This document shows, one piece after another, positions 1 to 6,135 of a stretch of DNA of 26,155 nucleotides. Each line of letters opens with the position of its first letter. Position 1 is the stretch's first letter. The translations under genes and the position numbers were made by a program. This DNA comes from an uncultured Bacteroidales bacterium (lineage in GTDB: Bacteria > Bacteroidota > Bacteroidia > Bacteroidales > UBA932), in the NCBI GenBank assembly GCA_946405645.1, contig CAMJHW010000002.1, positions 1-26,155 on the forward strand, read 5' to 3'. The notes under the pieces were generated by a model, which was given only the letters and a program-made list of their open reading frames with translations, ran no database searches and was not told the DNA's origin.

Positions 1-14
1 TAGCTGCAAGATAG

Positions 15-53
15 ACGAATATAGCCAGGCTGCAACAGCCTGGCTATATTCGT
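15..53. repeat. Perfect 18-bp inverted repeat with 3-nt loop
   Basis: Arms 15-32 and 36-53 are exact reverse complements (right arm CAGCCTGGCTATATTCGT) around the loop CAA. No T-run follows on either side, so it is not a typical intrinsic terminator. It lies in the non-coding left part of the element upstream of the Rep gene. A replication origin hairpin, a recombinase site or the end of a leftward gene are all possible. Confidence 0.8.
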
Positions 54-429
54 AGCCGCGAGAGTACTATTGTCGAACAGGTTCTTGGAGGAGCTGGACA
101 AAATATGGGCGTTGAGGTACTGGATTCCTGACCCCAAAGACCCCTCCACGTGGAAGTGAACGTGACAGGTTATAAAAGGAGGTTTCCGCTGAAAATGTCA
201 TAGCCGAGACCGACGGACACCCTATCCCCAGGCCCCTGCCTCCCACCTTTTGCATCGTAAACTGCCTCATTCCTACCCAGTATTACTAAGAGAGGAAGGT
301 TCTATCTGTTTGCCGTAATGGTTGTCACCTGGTCCAGAAAAATCGCAGATTCTACTAAACCTGCTGGACTTTCCAGGCTTTCAGACTATTTATTATACGG
401 AGCAAGCAATCGAACGCTTGACATCAACT
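54..429. other. Non-coding stretch of the mobile element
   Basis: I see no convincing gene here. A minus-strand open frame (67-270) shows no recognisable motif and no promoter. The CCTGG/CCAGG-rich segment 328-376 contains short inverted repeats. The stretch lies between the 18-bp palindrome and the small protein before Rep, so it may contain origin or control sequences, but no specific site can be pinned down. Confidence 0.4.
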
Positions 430-606
430 ATGAGCCAACCCTACAAAAGGCAGTACCGTCAACTTGACGACGAGACCAAACAGAAGATTAGCGCCAGCAC
501 CCGAAACAAGCCTAAATCGGAGGAGCACAAAGAGCACATCCGTCAGGGCATGGAGCGTTACTGGCAGACGGTGCCTGACCGACCGACAACTGGTCAAACC
601 GAATGA
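430..606 (+). CDS. Small NUMOD3-like protein upstream of Rep
   Basis: A 58-residue basic protein starting at ATG 430. Its core, with KQKIS near residue 18, SEEHK near 31 and YWQTVP near 44, resembles the NUMOD3-type helical DNA-binding repeat seen in homing-endonuclease tails. From memory, short proteins of this shape occur in Bacteroidales phage and plasmid elements. A TTG start at 322 would add 36 residues with no recognisable features, so the ATG is preferred. The gene ends 64 bases before the Rep-like gene on the same strand, so the two may be co-transcribed. A role in DNA binding or control of replication is inference only. Confidence 0.55.
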   Translation: MSQPYKRQYRQLDDETKQKISASTRNKPKSEEHKEHIRQGMERYWQTVPDRPTTGQTE

Positions 607-670
607 CGATTTCCCAACTTATCAAGGGGAAGGTGTCACGCAAAATAATGCACGAAGACATGAAATGTAA

Positions 671-1606
671 GTGTTAACATTTGACAAGCTCAAGATAGTT
701 GCCGACATCGGTGCGATTGAAGTGTGTAACAAGAGCCAATTTGAGACTATACTAAAAGGTGACGAGGTAACGTCTTTGCAATACTACCAGGAGCACCCTT
801 ACCTGCTGATGATAAAGGTTAACTACGTGAAGCGCGAGGTGGTGATAGAGTTTTGCGGTAAGATACTGGGGAAGGACTACCCGAAACTAATTACCAGTAA
901 GACCATCCTTCAGTGTTTCGAAACCATCAACGCTCTCGGATTTGTAAAGCTGGACATCGAGGCCATGATGGATGCGGATGTCGTAAAATGTGACGTTACC
1001 AAGGATGTCCAGGTTTCCGATGTCCCCCAGTTCACACAGTATGTCCGTAATCACATCAGCAACTACCAGCAGTACCTATGCAGGAAGCTGAGGAATGGCA
1101 ACCTTGTAGTTGAGAAGAATGTAGTGAGCCGTAAAACTAAGAAACGCATGACGATATACGACAAAGAGACAGAGATGAGACGAGCCGAGAACAGGTCATT
1201 CGTCGAGCAGAATGACCTTGATGGCGAGTTCAATGGCTTATGCCGATTCGAGTTGAATCTTGGTAGCAAGGAGCAGATACGTAATGCCCTGGGGATAGAC
1301 AACACGAAGCTGAAGACGGTGTTATCAGCTGATGCGAATCCGATTGCCGACTTCCTCGGTGACGTGATTCTGGACCAGACGACCTCCACCGTCAGTATCC
1401 CAGACCGAAAGGCCTATGTCACGATGCTGATACTGAGAGACTGTGACAATGACCTGGAGAAGGTGGAGGCTAAGATGCGTGAATTCTATCGAAAGGGGAC
1501 CAGCATCAGTGCAGTAATGGCACCCTTCCGAGCCATGCTGGAGAAGATGAACGGTAATGGCGGAGCAGACCTATGGGCCAAGACTCGGAGCCAACTGCTG
1601 GCGTGA
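671..1606 (+). CDS. Putative replication initiator, phage/plasmid II/X-like
   Basis: A 311-residue protein beginning at GTG 671; an in-frame TAA ends at 670, so nothing longer is possible. The middle carries YDKETE (Y163-D164-K165) followed about 30 residues later by CRFELNL and a QIRNALGI segment. This arrangement of YDK then RFEL is what I recognise from the II/X family of rolling-circle initiators in filamentous phages and related plasmids. Those proteins nick the double-strand origin through a tyrosine; I cannot assign the catalytic tyrosine here. The neighbours (NUMOD3-like protein, recombinases) fit an autonomously replicating, integrating element. The gene is closed by the hairpin at 1646-1680. 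The family call is by motif only and could be wrong in detail. Confidence 0.55.
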   Translation: MLTFDKLKIVADIGAIEVCNKSQFETILKGDEVTSLQYYQEHPYLLMIKVNYVKREVVIEFCGKILGKDYPKLITSKTILQCFETINALGFVKLDIEAMMDADVVKCDVTKDVQVSDVPQFTQYVRNHISNYQQYLCRKLRNGNLVVEKNVVSRKTKKRMTIYDKETEMRRAENRSFVEQNDLDGEFNGLCRFELNLGSKEQIRNALGIDNTKLKTVLSADANPIADFLGDVILDQTTSTVSIPDRKAYVTMLILRDCDNDLEKVEAKMREFYRKGTSISAVMAPFRAMLEKMNGNGGADLWAKTRSQLLA

Positions 1607-1645
1607 TGTATCAAATCTCCGACCGTATCAATCTAAGGTTAAAAA

Positions 1646-1680
1646 GAAGGTGACACACCGCCGTAGCTTGTGTCACCTTC
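1646..1680. terminator. Bidirectional intrinsic terminator
   Basis: The arms GAAGGTGACACA (1646-1657) and TGTGTCACCTTC (1669-1680) pair perfectly over 12 bp with an 11-base loop. On the minus strand the stem is followed by TTTTT; on the plus strand by ATATTTT. It separates the convergent Rep gene (+) and secreted-protein gene (-), serving both. Confidence 0.85.
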
Positions 1681-1736
1681 ATATTTTGTGTAAAGATGAT
1701 AATCTGGCGTTAACGATTCATGCCTTCTTCATTATC

Positions 1737-2471
1737 TTAGTCTCTTTGAGGATGCCACAACAAATACCAACATTGACGGAGCCTGGCACGGAAACCCTTA
1801 CCCCAAAGGCCATAGTCGTGGTACTTCTCTATTCTTCCTTTTTGCAATGCATCCAAGTCATAACACACCACCTCTTCACCATCGTTGATAACTCCCCATC
1901 CAAGGGCGTTCTCCAGTACCAATAATTCGACTCGGCCCATATCAGTCAGTTTGTCAATGATTTCTTTTGATTCAGGGCGAGCATCATCACGCCAGAAAAA
2001 CAGTTTACTGGCTGAGATGAGCATCTTGTTCGGCAAGTGGGAGTAATCAATCAGGACATCATCAGGCGAAAAAGATAGCGAGTAATTCTCTGAATACCAG
2101 TCATAGCAGTCGGAACACGTCATGATGGTATCCTTAGAAGCAGGTGAGACCCAAACCAGTTTCTCCTGTTCGGGAATATACTTTGACTTCACTGTAGTGT
2201 CTTTTGGACTTACAATAGCAAAGTAATCGTTATGGTCTTCATCATCCACCCTTGCAGAAACAACGAGCAGGTTATGGGTGGGATAAATATCAATGTCGAA
2301 AATATCAGATGTGGACAGGAATCGCTTCTCGTGGCGGACCATGTTGTTAATCGCAACGGAAATAGCAGAGTCATAATCGCCAACGGTAATATCCGCCCTC
2401 ATCGGTTGCGAAGGCAGAAGCAAACAGCAAAACAACAAGGTGGGTACAATGATGCGAGTATTCATAATCAT
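1737..2471 (-). CDS. Secreted protein of unknown function (element cargo)
   Basis: A 244-residue protein with a clear Sec signal peptide: after a short MIMNTR start come a hydrophobic stretch (about residues 8-20) and a plausible cleavage site near the MRAD sequence. A second ATG at 2465 gives a protein two residues shorter. The mature part is acidic with aromatic patches (YDWYSENYSLSF near residue 123, KLFFWRDD near 156) and a CSDC pair near 119. I recognise no domain. It has its own well-formed promoter (2491-2521) and converges on the Rep gene with a shared terminator. This suggests expression from the integrated element independent of replication. It is the most likely cargo gene in the visible part; its benefit to host or element is unknown. 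Confidence 0.7.
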   Translation of the reverse strand: MIMNTRIIVPTLLFCCLLLPSQPMRADITVGDYDSAISVAINNMVRHEKRFLSTSDIFDIDIYPTHNLLVVSARVDDEDHNDYFAIVSPKDTTVKSKYIPEQEKLVWVSPASKDTIMTCSDCYDWYSENYSLSFSPDDVLIDYSHLPNKMLISASKLFFWRDDARPESKEIIDKLTDMGRVELLVLENALGWGVINDGEEVVCYDLDALQKGRIEKYHDYGLWGKGFRARLRQCWYLLWHPQRD

Positions 2472-2490
2472 CAGAGGCTGAAGTCCTGGT

Positions 2491-2521
2491 CAAAGTTACT
2501 TCTTTTTGGGTGAAGTCACAA
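2491..2521 (-). promoter_or_regulatory. Bacteroidota promoter for the secreted-protein gene
   Basis: On the minus strand TTG (2519-2521), a 20-base spacer and TAACTTTG (2498-2491) match the phylum consensus. Transcription would begin near 2484, about 13 bases before the start codon. The promoter overlaps the 3' end of the gene at 2496-2723. Confidence 0.75.
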
Positions 2522-2723
2522 GTATTCCCCTTCTAATCACACACTTGTCATTTTGATATGGCTTGTCGGTGGTGATGTTGAGGTTCTTGAGGTAGGCATA
2601 CGTTACACCGATGGCATCCTTGTTCCAGCGGTCGGTCATGGCTTTCAGATTTCCATAGTAGTAATGCTGGCCATCCTTCTCAAGGTGAACGATGGCTCGC
2701 TCCTGCTTTTTGTTGGTTTCCAT
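2496..2723 (-). CDS. Small conserved mobile-element protein
   Basis: A 75-residue protein with the core AIVHLEKDGQHYYYG, a central YAYLKN motif and a C-terminal CVIRRGILVTSPKKK. From memory, similar short proteins recur in Bacteroidales phages and integrated elements; no function is established to my knowledge. It is strongly basic at its C-terminus, so nucleic-acid binding is possible. Its promoter (2729-2759) faces away from the resolvase promoter. The ATG lies only six bases beyond the end of the TAnnTTTG box, so the mRNA would be nearly leaderless. No other plausible start exists before residue 29. Confidence 0.65.
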   Translation of the reverse strand: METNKKQERAIVHLEKDGQHYYYGNLKAMTDRWNKDAIGVTYAYLKNLNITTDKPYQNDKCVIRRGILVTSPKKK

Positions 2724-2728
2724 ATTTG

Positions 2729-2759
2729 CAAAGGTAAAGAAAAGTGGCGAATATTCAAA
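2729..2759 (-). promoter_or_regulatory. Promoter for the small conserved protein
   Basis: On the minus strand TTTG (2759-2756), 19 bases, then TACCTTTG (2736-2729). This is an excellent match to the Bacteroidota consensus. The start codon at 2723 almost coincides with the expected transcription start. Confidence 0.75.
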
Positions 2760-2773
2760 ATACGCACAAATAC

Positions 2774-2804
2774 TTGCATATATTAAATATTTGCACTATC
2801 TTTG
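2774..2804 (+). promoter_or_regulatory. Resolvase promoter with AT-rich dyad
   Basis: TTG (2774-2776), 20 bases, then TATCTTTG (2797-2804) match the phylum consensus. An imperfect dyad CAAATA (2767-2772) / TATTTG (2788-2793) is centred near 2780 inside the promoter. This would suit autoregulation or a resolution (res) site of the adjacent recombinase; that role is inferred. Confidence 0.75.
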
Positions 2805-2831
2805 CTTCTGGATACAGATACTAACAATACG

Positions 2832-3467
2832 ATGGAAAGTGTAGTAATATTGGCTCGCGTGAGCACAGACAAGCAAGAGTACCAGCGTCAGGTCAACGAA
2901 CTGACGGACTATTGTAGCAAGGTCGGCTGGTGCGTTGAGGCGGTCTTCAGCAACAAGGTCAGCGGTGCCAAGCGTATCGAGGAACGGCCAGAAATCGTAG
3001 AGATGATAGCCTTTGTCAAGGCCAATGCCATCAGCAAGGTAGTCTGTCTTGAAATCAGTCGCCTGGGCCGTAACACCCTGGAAGCATTGAAGGTCATACA
3101 AGTCCTCAACGAGAACGGAGTCAGCCTGTATGTGAAGAACTACAACCTGGAAACTCTCACTCCCGACGGAAAGGTCAATCCTGTGGCATCCCTCATCTGC
3201 ACCATCCTTCTGGAAATCGCCTGTATGGAGCGCCTGACCATCAAGGAGCGGATGGCCAGCGGTCGTGACCAGTACATCGCCAAGTGCCGAAAAGAAGGGG
3301 TCAAGATGGGCCGTCCCTCCACCTACCGCAAGTCCGAAGATGCCTACAAGCAGCAGTATGCCAAAGAAATCAGCCTCCTAAAGAAAGGTATCAGCCTACG
3401 TAACATCACCGCCATCACTGGCACTTCCGTCAACACTCTCCGCAGGCTTCATGAGAAATTTTGCTGA
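2832..3467 (+). CDS. Resolvase/invertase-type serine recombinase
   Basis: A 211-residue small serine recombinase. The catalytic motif ARVSTDKQ places Arg9 and nucleophile Ser11 at the N-terminus. ISRLGRNT near residue 78 is the conserved Arg-rich active-site segment, and the long E helix follows (MERLTIKERM). A C-terminal helix-turn-helix (SLRNITAITGTSVNTLRRL) binds DNA. ATG 2832 is chosen because a longer frame would begin inside the promoter at 2802. Enzymes of this class resolve multimers or invert DNA between paired sites. Here it probably resolves dimers of the element or flips a segment, while integration would be done by the large recombinase downstream. The res site may be the divergent promoter region just upstream. 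Confidence 0.9.
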   Translation: MESVVILARVSTDKQEYQRQVNELTDYCSKVGWCVEAVFSNKVSGAKRIEERPEIVEMIAFVKANAISKVVCLEISRLGRNTLEALKVIQVLNENGVSLYVKNYNLETLTPDGKVNPVASLICTILLEIACMERLTIKERMASGRDQYIAKCRKEGVKMGRPSTYRKSEDAYKQQYAKEISLLKKGISLRNITAITGTSVNTLRRLHEKFC

Positions 3468-3508
3468 AAAACTTGCTTTTTAATTTTCTTGACTATACCT
3501 TGGTACAA

Positions 3509-3547
3509 GTTGACCGCTGGAACTCATGTCAACCGTCGGGTCAACCG
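3509..3547. promoter_or_regulatory. Repeated GTCAACCG motif, possible operator
   Basis: GTCAACCG occurs at 3528-3535 and 3540-3547, 12 bases apart. The inverted form GTTGACC lies at 3509-3515. They sit in the 128-base gap between the resolvase and the 50-residue protein, where an operator or a recombinase-binding site would be expected. I found no convincing promoter consensus in the gap. A further CCGCT/AGCGG hairpin lies around 3563-3578. Confidence 0.4.
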
Positions 3548-3595
3548 ACAATAATAAGCGGCCGCTGCGTTAAGCGGTTTAATCCATTTGTAAAA

Positions 3596-3748
3596 ATGGT
3601 CAAAACTAACAGATGGCAGCAAATCGCTGCAAAACACAACCAGTATTGTCCAGATGAAAAACTACTGGGGGTCCTTACCCTTCTGGAACAATGGGCCAAG
3701 CTCCAGGCCTATGAAGAGAATAAGCAAGTAAAAGAGACGGCCTTATGA
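3596..3748 (+). CDS. 50-residue protein coupled to the large recombinase
   Basis: Starting at ATG 3596, this small protein (MVKTNRWQQIAAKHNQYCPD...) contains one predicted amphipathic helix (EKLLGVLTLLEQWAKLQ). Its stop codon overlaps the start of the large recombinase as ATGA at 3745-3748, a typical translational coupling. A TTG at 3461 would add 45 residues of poor-looking sequence. The family is unknown to me. Small proteins made together with large serine integrases can be recombination directionality factors, but nothing in the sequence proves that here. Confidence 0.55.
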   Translation: MVKTNRWQQIAAKHNQYCPDEKLLGVLTLLEQWAKLQAYEENKQVKETAL

Positions 3749-5319
3749 CGAGAGTGATTCTGTACTGTCGCGTATCCAGCGACGAGCAAAGGAACGAGCG
3801 ACTCAGCGTGGAGTACCAGGAACGGGCACTGCGTCATCACTGCGAAAGACATGGTTTTGAGATTATTGGCGAACCATACCGTGATGATTTCTCTGCTAAG
3901 GACTATGACCTCAAGCGCCCTGAATTCAAGAAGATGTACGAGTATTGCAAGGCCCACCAGGGAGAGGTCGATAAGGTCCTATTCTTACGCTGGGACAGGT
4001 TTTCCCGAAACTTAGAGTTTGCATCAACCTACAAGCGCCGCTTCATTGATGCACTTGGAATTGAAATCAACTCCATTGAGGAGCCTATTGACTTCAATTC
4101 GACTGACTGGCCTATGTGGCTCGCCTTGCGATGTGGAGTAGCACATACTGAGGATAACAAAATCTCCAGGCGTACTCAAGAGGGTAATCACGAACACCTG
4201 ATGCGAGGTGAATGGTGTGGAAAAGCCCCCAGAGGCTACAAAAACGTCAAGGCCAACGAAGAAGCAGGGACGGACCACTACATCGCAATTGACCCAACGA
4301 CCGCGCCAATAGTCAAGAAGGTGTTCGAGGAAGTCGCTGAAGGTGTAGAAGCACCTGCATCCATCAGGAGAAAATACCTTCCAAACGCATCAAAGACCAG
4401 TTTCTTCAACATGCTCAGAAACAGGTTTTACATCGGGCGAATCCAAGTCCCAGCTTTTTTGGATTATCCTGCTTGCGAAGTCCAAGGCAGACATGAGCCA
4501 TTGATTGATGAAGAAACATTCAACACTGTTCAAGATGTAATGAATGGGAAGCGCAAGAAAACGCCCAAATTGAGCGGTAAGGCAAACAAACCAAACCTCT
4601 ACCTGCGCAAGTTCCTCACCTGTCCGATTTGTGGACACCGTATCACTGGTGCCACCTCCAAAGGGAATGGAGGGCGCTATGATTACTACCTGTGTAACCA
4701 TGACCACAAGCACCTCAACGTAAGGGCGGAAAAGGTCAATGAATCCTTTCGTCACTATGTGGCCAACCTGGTCCCAAATGATGCGTTTTCGGAGATTTAC
4801 CGAGAAATGCTGGCAGACGCTCGCAAGTCTATGACAATATCGAACAAGGGGGAAATTGAGAAACTCCAGCAGGAAATAGCCAAACTCAACCAGCGTACCG
4901 ACAAGGTTTACGACGATTACTTTGACGGCAAACTTTCCATGAGTGACCGTGACGAACTTACCACCCGATACAAGGGGGCTATCCAGGAGTTAGAGACACG
5001 CATCAAGTTTTTGAAGGCTGATGAATCTTTGAGAATCAAAGAAAAGGTCGAATACAGTATGACCATTGTTGAAAACCTTCCATCCTTCCTCTCCACAGCC
5101 AGCGCCGAAACCAAAGTACGTATCCTTGGTTCGATTTTTCCAGAAGGAATTGAATTTGACGGTGAAAAATATCGAACCAAATCCATCAACTCAGCTCTGG
5201 AATATATCTACCAGAATAGCAGCGTGTTATACGGAGAAATGGAAACGGACCCTCCCGATTTATCGGGAAAGTCCGCTTTCGTAGTCCCAACAGGAATCGA
5301 ACCTGTATTTAAGGTTTAG
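3745..5319 (+). CDS. Large serine recombinase (integrase)
   Basis: A 524-residue large serine recombinase. The N-terminal catalytic domain carries YCRVSSDEQ with Arg9 and Ser11. LRWDRFSRN near residue 82 is the second active-site segment, followed by the recombinase domain beginning around PRGYKNV (residue 163). A zinc ribbon has C293, C296 and C317, with histidines at 319 and 321. A long coiled coil (about residues 370-450) follows, as is usual in integrases acting on unlike attachment sites. The last 13 residues (VVPTGIEPVFKV region) are encoded by the antisense of tRNA-Arg, with the stop codon in the anticodon arm. The native C-terminus in the excised circle may therefore differ. It is the probable integrase for this element and is coupled to the small protein at 3596. 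Confidence 0.93.
   Translation: MTRVILYCRVSSDEQRNERLSVEYQERALRHHCERHGFEIIGEPYRDDFSAKDYDLKRPEFKKMYEYCKAHQGEVDKVLFLRWDRFSRNLEFASTYKRRFIDALGIEINSIEEPIDFNSTDWPMWLALRCGVAHTEDNKISRRTQEGNHEHLMRGEWCGKAPRGYKNVKANEEAGTDHYIAIDPTTAPIVKKVFEEVAEGVEAPASIRRKYLPNASKTSFFNMLRNRFYIGRIQVPAFLDYPACEVQGRHEPLIDEETFNTVQDVMNGKRKKTPKLSGKANKPNLYLRKFLTCPICGHRITGATSKGNGGRYDYYLCNHDHKHLNVRAEKVNESFRHYVANLVPNDAFSEIYREMLADARKSMTISNKGEIEKLQQEIAKLNQRTDKVYDDYFDGKLSMSDRDELTTRYKGAIQELETRIKFLKADESLRIKEKVEYSMTIVENLPSFLSTASAETKVRILGSIFPEGIEFDGEKYRTKSINSALEYIYQNSSVLYGEMETDPPDLSGKSAFVVPTGIEPVFKV
5246..5275 (-). terminator. Hairpin just beyond tRNA-Arg
   Basis: CGGAC (5246-5250) pairs with GTCCG (5271-5275), and TCCCGA (5253-5258) with TCGGGA (5263-5268), around the loop TTTA. 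Read on the minus strand it follows the tRNA 3' end by six bases and is trailed by TTTCC. It lies inside the recombinase reading frame, so the element may provide a replacement terminator for the host tRNA transcript. The short T-run makes the terminator call moderate. Confidence 0.5.
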
Positions 5320-5353
5320 GAAACCTTCGTTCTATCCGTTGAACTATGGGACC
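5282..5353 (-). tRNA. tRNA-Arg (anticodon CCU)
   Basis: On the minus strand the 72-nt cloverleaf has acceptor GGTCCCA/TGGGACT, D arm GTTC/GAAC, anticodon arm AAGGT-TTCCTAA-ACCTT giving CCU, and T arm ACAGG-TTCGATT-CCTGT. CCA is not encoded. It lies 18 bases after rpmF on the same strand and is the insertion site of the mobile element, which left the tRNA intact. Confidence 0.95.
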
Positions 5354-5371
5354 ATCAATGGAAGAGGGCGA

Positions 5372-5554
5372 TTACTCGGCGCTCTTCTCGATGATCTGAC
5401 GACCTCTGTAGTAGCCGCACTCAGGGCATACTCTGTGGTACATGACGGTCGCACCGCAGTTAGGGCAGGTGGCGAGGGTCGGTACAGGAGCGAGATCGTG
5501 AGTCCTTCTCTTGTCTCTTCTCTGCTTGGAGAGTTTGTGTTTCGGATGTGCCAT
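5372..5554 (-). CDS. rpmF: 50S ribosomal protein L32 (bL32)
   Basis: A 60-residue protein with the typical basic start MAHPKHKLSKQRRDKRR and two CxxC pairs (CPNC, CPEC) that bind zinc in this form of L32. It assembles into the large ribosomal subunit. It follows the DUF177 gene by 23 bases, the classical yceD-rpmF pairing, and precedes tRNA-Arg. Confidence 0.97.
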   Translation of the reverse strand: MAHPKHKLSKQRRDKRRTHDLAPVPTLATCPNCGATVMYHRVCPECGYYRGRQIIEKSAE

Positions 5555-5577
5555 ATTAAACTATCTTTAAAATTTCA

Positions 5578-6096
5578 TTATTCCTTCAATAAATTCTTCA
5601 GCGCGGCAAACGGGCTCTCGGCGGGTTCGCCGGACTCTTCCGCGTCTCCTTTGTCTTCAGGATTCAGGTACTTGACCGTCTCCGGGTCGCACTCCCCGTC
5701 GGGATGGACGCGTGAGAGCGGAAGCGAAGTGCAGACATAGTCATAGACTATCTGGGCGAGGTCCATGTCAGCGTCGGTCTCGGGCAGGAAGACAATCTCC
5801 CTTCCGCCCTCGTCCGTGGAGGAAGCATCCTCCGGGACTTCTCCGAACTTGACACTGAACGCAGGACGCACGGACACAGGCAGTGTAAGATCCGCAAGGC
5901 AGCGGTCGCAAGCCACGACTACGGTGCCTTCTATGTCGAGATCGACCCCGACATAACGTCCGGCTTTGTTCACTACAGCGCAGACAACCAAATCTGCATC
6001 AAGTATCTCCGAATTCTCAAAACCGCTAAAGAACTGTCCTCCAGCGTGCCAGCGGAAGTCCGTCCTTCCGGACGCCAAACCGCTTAACGGTACAAT
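5578..6096 (-). CDS. DUF177 (YceD-family) protein
   Basis: This belongs to the DUF177/YceD family, almost always next to rpmF and thought to act in 23S rRNA or ribosome metabolism. Landmarks are VPLSGL at the N-terminus, the GGQFF segment, the conserved CDRCL, an acidic middle, and the PLSRVHPDGEC motif. The start is uncertain. A near-perfect promoter occupies 6106-6135, so frames beginning at TTG 6135 or TTG 6108 would start inside promoter elements. The remaining choices are ATT at 6096 (given here; 172 residues, keeps VPLSGL) or TTG at 6078, which trims that conserved start. Only 23 bases lie between the typA stop and the TAACTTTG box. Confidence 0.85.
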   Translation of the reverse strand: MVPLSGLASGRTDFRWHAGGQFFSGFENSEILDADLVVCAVVNKAGRYVGVDLDIEGTVVVACDRCLADLTLPVSVRPAFSVKFGEVPEDASSTDEGGREIVFLPETDADMDLAQIVYDYVCTSLPLSRVHPDGECDPETVKYLNPEDKGDAEESGEPAESPFAALKNLLKE

Positions 6097-6105
6097 AAAG
6101 GGTTG

Positions 6106-6135
6106 CAAAGTTAGTAAAAAATTTCCTATTAACAA
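6106..6135 (-). promoter_or_regulatory. Promoter for DUF177-rpmF-tRNA-Arg
   Basis: On the minus strand TTG (6135-6133), 19 bases, TAACTTTG (6113-6106): a full match to the Bacteroidota consensus. It overlaps the typA stop codon and predicts a transcription start near 6100, giving the DUF177 gene a very short leader or none. Confidence 0.75.

Larger units (their letters stand above)
1..5281. mobile_element. Integrated mobile element (right part) inserted at tRNA-Arg
   Basis: This block holds a Rep-like protein, two serine recombinases, small phage/plasmid-type proteins and an unknown secreted protein. It ends exactly where tRNA-Arg begins. Its codon use is visibly less G/C-rich at third positions than the housekeeping genes that follow. 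Beyond the tRNA come ordinary core genes (rpmF, typA). The left boundary and left attachment site are not in the window: I found no copy of the tRNA 3' end in positions 1-400. It could be a small integrative plasmid, a filamentous-phage-like prophage or a satellite. No phage coat, Zot-type assembly or relaxase gene is visible in this part. Confidence 0.75.

Noticed and set aside
77..84. ACAGGTTC, shared with the T arm of tRNA-Arg, as a left attachment site
   Set aside because: Only 8 bases match and the neighbouring tRNA sequence does not continue, so chance is the better explanation.
67..270. A 67-codon minus-strand frame in the mobile element
   Set aside because: No motif, no promoter, and odd composition; too weak to call a gene.
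2802..2831. Upstream start of the resolvase
   Set aside because: The codons overlap the promoter TATCTTTG and would precede the transcription start.
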